Positions 7,009 through 13,922 of a stretch of 14,253 nucleotides of DNA are shown here, one piece after another. Source of the DNA: CANJXF01 sp043775015 (lineage in GTDB: Bacteria > Verrucomicrobiota > Verrucomicrobiia > Limisphaerales > CANJXF01); assembly GCA_043775015.1 (NCBI GenBank), contig JAYVSV010000060.1:1-14253 (forward strand). The letters run 5' to 3'. The stretch's first letter is position 1; every line of letters begins with the position of its first letter. Under the pieces are notes generated by a model. That model was not told the DNA's origin. It saw nothing but the letters and a program-made list of their open reading frames with translations, and did no database searches. A program made the position numbers and the translations under genes.

Positions 7009-8250
7009 ATGAAAGCGCTGGCAGTTGACGGAAAAAAACTGCAACGGGAAATTGACGACCTCGCCGCGATTTCCGAAGCCGAACCGCCCGTCGTCACGCG
7101 GATTTTATTTTCTGAATCTGATTTGCGTGGTCGCGCGTTCGTAAAAAATCTTTGCCGCGACGCCGGCCTTGCCATTCGTGAAGACGCCGTCGGAAATATT
7201 TTCGCCCGCTGGACCGGCAAAGATGCAAAACTTCCCGCCGTCGCCACCGGTTCGCATATTGACGCCATTCCAAACGCTGGGCGTTACGATGGAGTAGTCG
7301 GCGTGCTCGGCGCAATCGAAGCGATCCGCGTAATGCAAGCTGCGGGCTTTCATCCCAAGCGCAGCATCGAACTCATCCTTTTCACCTCGGAAGAACCGAC
7401 GCGTTTTGGCATCGGCTGTCTCGGCAGCCGCTTGCTTGGCGGTGTGCTTTCGCTCGAACGCGCTGCTGCGTTGCGCGATCGCGACGGGAAGGATTTGGAA
7501 TTCTGGCGCGCGCAGGGCGGGTGTAAGGGCGACTTGAGTTCCGTCAAATTGCCGAAGGATTGCTACGCCGCGTTTGTCGAGTTGCACATCGAGCAAGGGC
7601 CAATCCTAGAGGCGGAAAAGCTCGACATCGGTGTCGTGGAAAAAATCGCCGCGCCGAGCACGTTGCGCGTACAACTCACTGGCGTGGGCGGTCATGCGGG
7701 CGCGACGCTCATGCCCGGTCGCCGCGATGCCGCACTCGCTGGCGCGGAGATCGCGCTCGCCGTCGAAAAGGCCGCGACCACGAGCGGCAGCCCGGACACC
7801 GTCGGCACGACGGGAATTTTTCGCATCGAACCCGGCGCGGTGAACAGCGTGCCGTGCAAGGCGTATCTGGAAATTGATTTGCGCGACACGCTCGTCCGCA
7901 CGCGCGACGCCGCGTTGCAGCAGATCGAATCCGCTGTGAAAGAAATCTGCGCGCGCCGCAAAATCGAATTCACGATGGAGCGGCTGAACGTTGACCCACC
8001 CGCCATCTGCGACGCGAAAACCGTCGAGATCGCCGAGAGCGTTGCGAGGCAACTCGGTTTCTCCGTGAAGCGCATGGTGAGCCGCGCGTATCACGATTCG
8101 CTGTTCATGGCGCAGGTCTGCCCGACGACGATGATTTTCATCCCGTGCTACAAAGGCTACAGCCATCGCCCGGACGAGTATTCCTCACCGGAGCAAATCA
8201 AGAACGGCGTCACCGTGCTGGCGCACACGCTGGCGAAACTGGCGGAATAG
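7009..8250 (+). CDS. Ureidoglycolate amidohydrolase, plant UAH-type (M20 family)
   Basis: This is a 413-residue M20 hydrolase, predicted to split (S)-ureidoglycolate to glyoxylate, CO2 and two ammonia. Metal ligands visible are His83 in GSHIDAIP, Asp94 in RYDGVVGVLGAIEAI, Glu128-Glu129 in FTSEEPTRFGI, His193 in ELHIEQGP and His386 in GYSHRPDE. Compared with the allantoate enzyme at 2868-4097, the GAGHDA motif is replaced by SRAYHDSLFMA (358-368) and followed by MIFIPCYKGYSH (375-386). These blocks, and GSHIDAIP..G.YDGVVGVLGAIEAI, agree closely with my recollection of plant ureidoglycolate amidohydrolase rather than with AllC. The neighbouring ureidoglycine aminohydrolase and malate synthase genes fit exactly before and after this step. 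A carbamoyl-amino-acid hydrolase function is the main alternative, and I consider it less likely. Confidence 0.87.
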   Translation: MKALAVDGKKLQREIDDLAAISEAEPPVVTRILFSESDLRGRAFVKNLCRDAGLAIREDAVGNIFARWTGKDAKLPAVATGSHIDAIPNAGRYDGVVGVLGAIEAIRVMQAAGFHPKRSIELILFTSEEPTRFGIGCLGSRLLGGVLSLERAAALRDRDGKDLEFWRAQGGCKGDLSSVKLPKDCYAAFVELHIEQGPILEAEKLDIGVVEKIAAPSTLRVQLTGVGGHAGATLMPGRRDAALAGAEIALAVEKAATTSGSPDTVGTTGIFRIEPGAVNSVPCKAYLEIDLRDTLVRTRDAALQQIESAVKEICARRKIEFTMERLNVDPPAICDAKTVEIAESVARQLGFSVKRMVSRAYHDSLFMAQVCPTTMIFIPCYKGYSHRPDEYSSPEQIKNGVTVLAHTLAKLAE

Positions 8251-8253
8251 TCT

Positions 8254-10152
8254 TTGAACTACGGATGGACACGGATTCAATTGCCGCAAAGAATTGAAGT
8301 GAGCGCAGAATTCTCAAAAAGGGATGGCCAGATTTTCGTCGGCGATTTCGTTGGCTCATGCTCCGACTCGCCAAACGGTGGATACTCCATCGGCTGGTAT
8401 TGTTCAAAGAAACGAGGCTGGATGGAGGCCAACAATTTCGTCCTCGTGAAATTTGAAGCCCCGATTGTTTGGGGCGAGGTAGCGTCGAGGATTTACGAGG
8501 GCAAGGTGTCGGACACAGGACGCTTTGCGCTTCATCTCACCGGGAAGACCAATCAAAGCACAGTTCGGTTTTTCGAGCCGAACGGCCAAGAGTTCGGCTC
8601 GAAGCAATTCAGAGACGGATTGCTGTTCTTCGATTTGTCGGCTGACGGACGGTTGCTTTTCTGGAACAGCAGGGATGATTTGCGGTGCATGGACCTGTCC
8701 ACGATGGAGGAGGCATTCCAGTTTCAACTTGAAGCGCGGTTCAGTCCAACGGCGGCGAAACTGGACACGGACGGCGTGACCGTGCTGTTGCAGCATCGCG
8801 ACAAAGGGTGGTATCGCTTTGACCAGCGCGGAAACTTTCTCGACAAGGAGAAGTGGTTGCTTGATTTCATGCAAGACTGTGACGGGGTAACGCTCTGCAA
8901 TATCATCGGTGATCTCTACACGAAGCAAGGCGTGAAGAATGCCGATGAAGCCAGAACCTACGCCCAATGGGTTGAGGAATCACTACGACGAGGCATTGCT
9001 GACTCATACTACTTCAAGGTGTCTTCTGTTTATGAGTTTCTCGCCAAACTCCACACGGCGGCTGGCGATTTAGACAAAGCAGCATGCGCGAAAGAGGATG
9101 CCGAGCAGCATCTCGACGGATTCGCTCTGGTTGACCGAGCCGTGTCACGATTCAAAGAAATCGGGAATCCGCCGAATCAGGAACTGGCGCGTCAACTCAT
9201 CAGCGATTTAGAGCGAGCAACGAAAACAGAGCGGCTCTCAGAGTATCCGAACTACGTCGGGAAGCTTTATCGCACAAAAGGCGAACTCTTGGAATTGCTC
9301 GGCGAGAATGACGGAGCGATTGCCGCATATCAGAAAGCACTGGACGCAAATCCCCAAGCCGGTTGCAAGAAACAATTGGAACGACTGACAAAAGCCCCCG
9401 TAGTGCTGGCCGAAAAGCCGAAACCAAAACCAACCGAAGAACGAGTCAATTTGGAAAAGGTGACGATGTTCCACTTTCGTTGCCCGACATGTGGAGCAAC
9501 GCCAAAGGAAGTGCGAGTGCAAGACTACTTGGCTGGATGGCGGGATGCTGGAATAGTCCGGCTCGACAGGTTGTTTGCATTCTTGTTGGCCGCAACACAG
9601 GAACTCAAAGGAAGCCGGGCAAACTCAACGAAACGTTTTCACGCTGCTGCCGACGACCTCATTGCGCTTTTGTCCGAAAGGTTGAGGGAAAGACCGTTAA
9701 TGCAAACGCCGCTTCTCGCGGACGCCGCACCTAAAACTATGTTCATGCAGTCTGAGTGTCCGATATGCGAAAAGCCGTCCGGCCTGCGAAGGAAAGACAA
9801 CTACTTCACTGTTTGGTCCGAGGCTTGTCGGGTTCAGAGTTCAAATCTGTTTTACGAAGTTGGCGTCATTTTGCTCGGCTTGTCCGCGATGAAACCAGCG
9901 TGGCTTGAAGACGACGTGTGCGGGTTTTGCGACTCTGTTAAGGCAAAAGCATTTCGTGCGGGCGAGGCGCTTGGAATGATGTCTTGCCCGCAGTGCGGTC
10001 GCTTCACCAGTTGTCTTTATGGCGGAACGAAGTCTGACCCTGAAAAGGGAATGTGCCGGTGGTGTTCAGATACAAGCGGAGCGAACCAAATTACAATCAC
10101 TGTCAATGTTACCGATGTTGTGAATCGGTCAGGTCAATCTGCGGAACACTAA
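8254..10152 (+). CDS. Unrecognised propeller-like / TPR / multi-zinc-ribbon protein
   Basis: This 632-residue protein belongs to no family I can name. Residues about 60-205 are rich in short beta-strands with repeated aromatic and 'G..LFFDLSADGRLLFWN' patterns, like part of a WD40-type propeller. Residues about 210-380 are helical, with a clear TPR unit (GAIAAYQKALDANP, 354-367). A Pro/Lys linker (380-400) follows. The C-terminal third carries five CxxC knuckles: C410/C413, C502/C505, C556/C559, C578/C581 and C601/C604. The last four could form two four-Cys zinc ribbons. The start is uncertain: TTG at 8254 begins 3 bp after the upstream stop with a GGAA 7 nt away, and the first ATG is only at 8422. 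The 5' end overlaps repeat-like sequence. No signal peptide or TM is seen. Codon choice looks less GC-biased than in its neighbours (by eye). Confidence 0.72.
   Translation: MNYGWTRIQLPQRIEVSAEFSKRDGQIFVGDFVGSCSDSPNGGYSIGWYCSKKRGWMEANNFVLVKFEAPIVWGEVASRIYEGKVSDTGRFALHLTGKTNQSTVRFFEPNGQEFGSKQFRDGLLFFDLSADGRLLFWNSRDDLRCMDLSTMEEAFQFQLEARFSPTAAKLDTDGVTVLLQHRDKGWYRFDQRGNFLDKEKWLLDFMQDCDGVTLCNIIGDLYTKQGVKNADEARTYAQWVEESLRRGIADSYYFKVSSVYEFLAKLHTAAGDLDKAACAKEDAEQHLDGFALVDRAVSRFKEIGNPPNQELARQLISDLERATKTERLSEYPNYVGKLYRTKGELLELLGENDGAIAAYQKALDANPQAGCKKQLERLTKAPVVLAEKPKPKPTEERVNLEKVTMFHFRCPTCGATPKEVRVQDYLAGWRDAGIVRLDRLFAFLLAATQELKGSRANSTKRFHAAADDLIALLSERLRERPLMQTPLLADAAPKTMFMQSECPICEKPSGLRRKDNYFTVWSEACRVQSSNLFYEVGVILLGLSAMKPAWLEDDVCGFCDSVKAKAFRAGEALGMMSCPQCGRFTSCLYGGTKSDPEKGMCRWCSDTSGANQITITVNVTDVVNRSGQSAEH
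8258..8293 (+). repeat. Repeat-like sequence at the 5' edge of the unknown gene
   Basis: ACGGATGGACACGGATT (8261-8277, with ACGGAT twice) is followed by TTGCCGCAAAGAA (8281-8293). I recall both segments as recurring intergenic sequence in Verrucomicrobiota and Planctomycetota. The second is found inverted, with one extra base, at 10305-10318. Confidence 0.45.
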
Positions 10153-10165
10153 GCTCCAATTCTGC

Positions 10166-10249
10166 CGCCCTTTCAGGGCTTGGAATTTTTTTGACGATTA
10201 ACCCAGGGCGTTGCCCTGGGCTATCATCTGTCGGGCTTTCAGCCCTTTG
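10166..10249. repeat. Triple-hairpin intergenic repeat
   Basis: Three short palindromes are arrayed in 84 bp. The first is GCCCT-TTC-AGGGC (10167-10179), the second CCCAGGGC-GTT-GCCCTGGG with a perfect 8-bp stem (10202-10220), and the third GGGCT-TTC-AGCCC (10233-10245). The outer two are near mirror images of each other around the central one. I recall this arrangement as a common dispersed element in Verrucomicrobiota and Planctomycetota. It is non-coding and lies between the unknown 632-residue gene and malate synthase. Confidence 0.8.
10167..10193 (+). terminator. Possible Rho-independent terminator
   Basis: A 5-bp stem GCCCT/AGGGC with a TTC loop is followed, after TTGGAA, by a run of seven T (about 10187-10193). 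It lies 14 bp after the stop of the unknown gene. The stem is short and the T-run is displaced, so termination may be weak. Confidence 0.35.
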
Positions 10250-10262
10250 ATTCGCGGCGCGA

Positions 10263-10318
10263 CAATTCGTGCAATTCGTGTCAGCGGTCTTTGCGTTCCT
10301 TGCGTTCTGTTGCGGCAA
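10263..10318 (+). repeat. Short tandem and inverted repeat remnants before malate synthase
   Basis: CAATTCGTG occurs twice in perfect tandem (10263-10271, 10272-10280). TTGCGTTC occurs at 10291-10298 and 10300-10307. TTCTGTTGCGGCAA (10305-10318) is the inverted counterpart of TTGCCGCAAAGAA at 8281-8293, with one inserted base. With the triple hairpin, this fills most of the 191-bp gap 10153-10343. I see no clear promoter in it. Confidence 0.6.
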
Positions 10319-10343
10319 CTGTTTTACTTTCTTGGCCCAACCC

Positions 10344-11927
10344 ATGAGCCACATAATCGACATCAAACCGGCGCTCGACTCGTCAGCGTTGCAAATCCTG
10401 ACGCAAGACGCGTTAACCTTCATCACGAACCTTTCGCGCGAGTTCGAACCGACGCGGCAAAAACTTCTCGCGCGCCGTGTTGAGCGGCAGAAGGAGATTG
10501 ACGCGGGCGCAATGCCGGATTTTCCGAGCGCGACGAAACATATCCGCGACGACAAGTCGTGGAAGGTCGCTTCGATTCCAGCGGATTTGCAGGATCGCCG
10601 CACGGAGATCACCGGGCCGGTGGATCGCAAGATGGTCATCAATGCGCTCAATTCCGGCGCGAAAGTTTTTATGGCGGACTTCGAGGACGCGACTTCGCCG
10701 ACTTGGAAAAATCTTATCGAAGGTCAGGGGAATCTTCGCGATGCGGTGCGCCGGACGATTTCGTTCAGCAATCCCGATGGCAAGCAATACAAGCTCAACG
10801 CGCAAACCGCGACGCTCATGGTGCGTCCGCGCGGCTGGCATTTGCCGGAGAAGCATGTCCTCGTGGATGGCAAAACGATTTCCGGCAGCCTGTTTGATTT
10901 CGGTTTGTATTTCTTCCACAACGCCGCCGAGTTGTTGAAGCGCGGCAGCGGGCCGTATTTTTATCTGCCGAAGATGGAGAGCCATCTCGAAGCGCGGCTC
11001 TGGAACGACGTTTTCAATTTCGCGCAGGACGCGCTGAAAATTCCGCGCGGCTCGATTCGTGCGACGGTTCTCATCGAGACGATTCTCGCCACGTTCGAGG
11101 CGGAGGAAATTTTATTCGAGCTTAAGGAACATTCAGCCGGTTTGAATTGCGGCCGCTGGGATTACATTTTCAGCGCCATCAAAAAATTTCGCAACCGCCC
11201 CGGCTTCACGTTCCCCGACCGCGCGCAGGTCACGATGACCACGCCGATGATGCGCGCGTATTGTCTGCACGTCATCAAGACGTGTCATCGTCGCGGCGCG
11301 CACGCGATGGGCGGCATGGCGGCGCAGATTCCCATCAAGAACGATCCGGCAGCGAACGAAGCCGCGCTCGCCCGCGTCCTCGCCGACAAGGAACGCGAAG
11401 CCACCGACGGCCACGACGGCACCTGGGTCGCGCATCCCGGCCTCGTGCCCGTCGCGCTCCAGGCGTTCGACAAATACATGCCGCAGGCGAATCAGATTTC
11501 CAAATCGCGCGAAGACGTGAACGTGACGGCGGCGGAAATTCTCGCCGTTCCCACCGGCACGATCACCGAGGATGGCCTGCGCGGAAACATCCGCGTCGGC
11601 GTGCAATATCTCGAAGCGTGGCTCGGCGGAAATGGCTGCGTGCCGCTTTACAACCTGATGGAAGACGCCGCGACCGCCGAAATTTCCCGCGCGCAAATCT
11701 GGCAATGGCTCAAGCACAACGCCGCGCTCGCCGATGGCCGCAAGATCACGACGCAACTTTACGACGAAATCCTGCCGCAAGAAATGGCGCGCATCGAAAA
11801 GGAAGTCGGCAGCGCGCGGTTCAGCGCCGGGAATTACGCCCGCGCCGCAAAGCTGTTCAGCGAGATGTCCAAGAGCGCGGAGTTTGCGGAGTTCTTGACG
11901 TTGCCGGCGTATGAGTTGATTGATTGA
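10344..11927 (+). CDS. aceB: Malate synthase A type
   Basis: This enzyme condenses glyoxylate with acetyl-CoA to give malate. It is 527 residues long, typical of the A isoform and much shorter than the G isoform. Active-site features include VRPRGWHLPE (160-169) with the catalytic Arg, Glu245 in VLIETILA and Asp273 in GRWDYIFS as Mg ligands, and the proposed catalytic base Asp441 in MEDAATAEISR. TTPMMRAY and AHAMGGMAAQIP are also hallmarks. I chose the ATG at 10344, where MSHIIDIKP begins. An upstream GTG at 10269 would add 25 residues encoded by the repeat-rich region. No isocitrate lyase gene is nearby, so here the enzyme most plausibly consumes glyoxylate from ureide breakdown. No clear ribosome site precedes it. 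The unknown gene at 11933 follows 5 bp after its stop. Confidence 0.96.
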   Translation: MSHIIDIKPALDSSALQILTQDALTFITNLSREFEPTRQKLLARRVERQKEIDAGAMPDFPSATKHIRDDKSWKVASIPADLQDRRTEITGPVDRKMVINALNSGAKVFMADFEDATSPTWKNLIEGQGNLRDAVRRTISFSNPDGKQYKLNAQTATLMVRPRGWHLPEKHVLVDGKTISGSLFDFGLYFFHNAAELLKRGSGPYFYLPKMESHLEARLWNDVFNFAQDALKIPRGSIRATVLIETILATFEAEEILFELKEHSAGLNCGRWDYIFSAIKKFRNRPGFTFPDRAQVTMTTPMMRAYCLHVIKTCHRRGAHAMGGMAAQIPIKNDPAANEAALARVLADKEREATDGHDGTWVAHPGLVPVALQAFDKYMPQANQISKSREDVNVTAAEILAVPTGTITEDGLRGNIRVGVQYLEAWLGGNGCVPLYNLMEDAATAEISRAQIWQWLKHNAALADGRKITTQLYDEILPQEMARIEKEVGSARFSAGNYARAAKLFSEMSKSAEFAEFLTLPAYELID

Positions 11928-11932
11928 GAAAA

Positions 11933-12412
11933 ATGATTGGCACACCCGAATCAATTTGTGAAATCTTTTCAATCTTCCACGATGGGATGATTGAAGAGGC
12001 GATGCTGTCAGGTCAAAAGCTCAAATTGAAGATTGAAATCTCATATCTCGCCGACAGAGTTGCGAGTGGATTTAAGTTTTTCTTCGTTGAGTTAGAGGGT
12101 TTTCGTGGCGCGGAATTTCGCGGATGGCCCGCGACGTTACAAGGAGAGAAGAAACTTGTCACGGAGTTCTCTGCCATTTTCGAGTCTGCGTTGGAAATTT
12201 TAGAAGCAAAGCTGACGGATGGCCGAATTGAAGTTGTTTGCAACATCAAATCGGATGTCGATTCGGAGTTCTGTGGTGGAGAATTGTTGTTTAGCGCTGA
12301 CGCTGCAAGGGTTCGTGACGAAGCAAACAAGTATTACTCCATTTCAGAATTAGGTGAGATTTGCAAAGCTTACTGGAGTGAATGGAAAGCAAAAAATGCC
12401 TGGCTCGGTTGA
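11933..12412 (+). CDS. Hypothetical 159-residue soluble protein
   Basis: I do not recognise this protein. It begins MIGTPESICEIF and has an alternating strand/helix character, with FSIFHDGMIEE near the N-terminus, a hydrophobic strand region (KLKLKIEISYLA, then FKFFFVELEGF), a central helix around EFSAIFESALEIL, another strand (IEVVCNI), and a C-terminal helix (SISELGEICKAYWSEW). No TM segment or signal peptide is visible. The ATG at 11933 is preferred over the TTG at 11924 inside the malate synthase stop region; either way the gene is within a few bases of that stop and probably coupled to it. The FHDG start followed by strands recalls small uncharacterised, immunity-like proteins, but that is too weak for an assignment. 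Base composition appears lower in GC than aceB. Confidence 0.7.
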   Translation: MIGTPESICEIFSIFHDGMIEEAMLSGQKLKLKIEISYLADRVASGFKFFFVELEGFRGAEFRGWPATLQGEKKLVTEFSAIFESALEILEAKLTDGRIEVVCNIKSDVDSEFCGGELLFSADAARVRDEANKYYSISELGEICKAYWSEWKAKNAWLG

Positions 12413-12479
12413 ATGGTTGAATGGCATGTCCACCAAGTTCATGGTTGCGGCGCGATGGCTTGCGAGATTGAATTCAACC

Positions 12480-13118
12480 ATGCAGCTAAGCGCCTTCAGA
12501 AAAGAATATACAATGTCCGGGCTTCGTCGTTGCGATCTCGCTGAAAATCCAACGGTGCAGTTTCAAGAATGGTTTCAACAAGCCGTCAAGGCCGAGGTGA
12601 CCGAGCCGACCGCCATGACCCTCGCAAGCGTCAACGACCTGGGCCACCCATCGGCTCGCACGGTTTTGCTTAAAGCCGTGGAGGAGCGCGGGTTTATTTT
12701 CTGCACGAACTACGAGAGTCGGAAAGGCGGCGAGTTGGCAGTGAATCCAAATGCTGCGCTCTTGTTTTTTTGGAAAGAGTTGGAGCGGCAGGTTTTTATC
12801 AGTGGCATCGCGCGCAAAATTCCGGCGGGAGAATCCGATGCGTATTTCAAAGCGCGCCCGTTCGGGAGCCAGATAGCCGCATGGGTTTCAAAACAATCTT
12901 CGATCGTCGAACATCGTGCAGCGCTTGAGAAAAAATTTCAGGAACTCGATCAAAAGTTTTCCGGTCTGGAAGTTCCGCTCCCGCCAAACTGGGGTGGCTA
13001 TGTCGTCGCCCCGGAGACCATTGAATTCTGGCAAGGGCGGGTCAACCGTTTGCACGACCGTTTTCGCTACAGCAAGCAATCGGATGGTTTATGGAAAATT
13101 GATCGGCTTTCCCCTTAA
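12480..13118 (+). CDS. pdxH: Pyridoxamine/pyridoxine 5'-phosphate oxidase
   Basis: This FMN enzyme makes pyridoxal 5'-phosphate from the pyridoxamine or pyridoxine phosphate. With the ATG at 12480 it is 212 residues, close to the ~218 of E. coli PdxH, and the N-terminus FRKEYTMSGLRRCDL lines up with the family. FMN and substrate motifs are present: SARTVLLK (58-65), TNYESRKGGEL (76-86), LERQVFISG (101-109), SQIAAWVSKQSS (130-141), WGGYVV (171-176) and EFWQGR.NRLHDRFRY (182-197). In-frame ATGs upstream (12396, 12426, 12441) would add non-family residues. Its stop overlaps that of the convergent ABC ATPase by 4 bp. It has no evident link to ureide metabolism beyond general nitrogen metabolism. 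Confidence 0.95.
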   Translation: MQLSAFRKEYTMSGLRRCDLAENPTVQFQEWFQQAVKAEVTEPTAMTLASVNDLGHPSARTVLLKAVEERGFIFCTNYESRKGGELAVNPNAALLFFWKELERQVFISGIARKIPAGESDAYFKARPFGSQIAAWVSKQSSIVEHRAALEKKFQELDQKFSGLEVPLPPNWGGYVVAPETIEFWQGRVNRLHDRFRYSKQSDGLWKIDRLSP

Positions 13119-13918
13119 AAAACTTGGTGAGTGTCGCCGGATATCTTCGCCTGAAACCGGTCTTGCCTTCGGATCAATTTGATCGTTGCTCCAAAGGCGC
13201 GGGAGAGAATGGCGGAGGTGAGAACGACCATTTTCTCGCCCAACTCAACAATTCGGCCTGACTTCAAAATCATAGCGTGAGTGAACACCGGCATGATTTC
13301 CTCGACGTGATGTGTCACGAGGACAAGTGTGGGCGAGTCCTTCTGCGTCCCGAGCCGTTGGAGAAATTGCAAAAGATTTTCGCGCGCAACCGGATCAAGT
13401 CCAGCGCACGGCTCATCCAGAATCAGCAACCGTGGCGCAGCCATCAACGCGCGTCCGATGACCACGCGTTGCCGTTCGCCTTGCGAGAGAACTCCCCAGG
13501 GCCGCTCCTCCAGATATTCGCACTCGACTTGTTTAAGAATGCGTCTCGCGCGGGCACGGTCGCGCGGAGTGCCATTTCCCCAGAAATCGACGACAGCATC
13601 CTTGCCGCTCATAACAGTGAAAAGCGCTGGCTCGCCATCGGGAATCATCTGGCGAATCGACGAACTGACCAACCCGATCAACTTGCGCAACTCACGCCAA
13701 TCCGTTTGCCCGAAACGTTTTTGCAACAATTCAATTTCTCCGGAAGTGGGAACCAGGTAACCAGTCAATGCGCTGAGTAGAGAAGTTTTGCCCGAACCAT
13801 TGGCGCCGAGCATGACCCAGTGCTGGCCTTGTCGAACCTGCCAATTGATTCCGTCGAGAATGGTGATTCCGTTTCGTTCAATGCGCAGATCGGAAATATG
13901 CAAAACAACTTTTTCCAT
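13115..13918 (-). CDS. ABC transporter-type ATP-binding protein (YlmA/ModF-like)
   Basis: This is a 267-residue single ABC ATPase. Visible motifs are Walker A GANGSGKT (38-45), a Q-loop region around SSSIRQ (85-90), signature LSQGERQ (144-150), Walker B LLILDEP (164-170), D-loop AGLD (172-175) and the H-loop histidine in VTHHVEE (201-207). The opening INWQVRQGQHWVMLGANG resembles the YlmA / ModF-like subgroup, many of which are encoded without a permease. No permease or binding protein lies in the window, so the substrate is unknown. A tiny membrane protein gene ends 4 bp upstream of its ATG, so the two are probably co-transcribed. The 3' end converges on pdxH, and the two stop codons share the TTAA at 13115-13118. 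Confidence 0.93.
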   Translation of the reverse strand: MEKVVLHISDLRIERNGITILDGINWQVRQGQHWVMLGANGSGKTSLLSALTGYLVPTSGEIELLQKRFGQTDWRELRKLIGLVSSSIRQMIPDGEPALFTVMSGKDAVVDFWGNGTPRDRARARRILKQVECEYLEERPWGVLSQGERQRVVIGRALMAAPRLLILDEPCAGLDPVARENLLQFLQRLGTQKDSPTLVLVTHHVEEIMPVFTHAMILKSGRIVELGEKMVVLTSAILSRAFGATIKLIRRQDRFQAKISGDTHQVF

Positions 13919-13922
13919 GAAG

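Noticed and set aside
6468..7268. Long minus-strand frame (266 codons) opposite the GAF and UAH genes
   Set aside because: It covers parts of two plus-strand genes and the inverted repeat between them, shows no recognisable motif and is Arg/Ser-rich as expected for a GC-driven antisense frame.
10263..10307. Tandem 9-mers before malate synthase as a CRISPR or operator array
   Set aside because: There are only two copies of each, with no regular spacers; they look like decay products of a dispersed repeat.
10269..10343. N-terminal extension of malate synthase from GTG 10269, reading a hydrophobic Cys/Phe-rich segment like a signal peptide
   Set aside because: The segment is encoded by repeat-derived sequence, malate synthase A is cytoplasmic, and the ATG at 10344 gives the family length.
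11133..11972. Minus-strand frame of 279 codons opposite malate synthase
   Set aside because: Malate synthase is unmistakable on the plus strand; the antisense frame is an Arg/Ala/Gly-rich by-product of high third-position GC.
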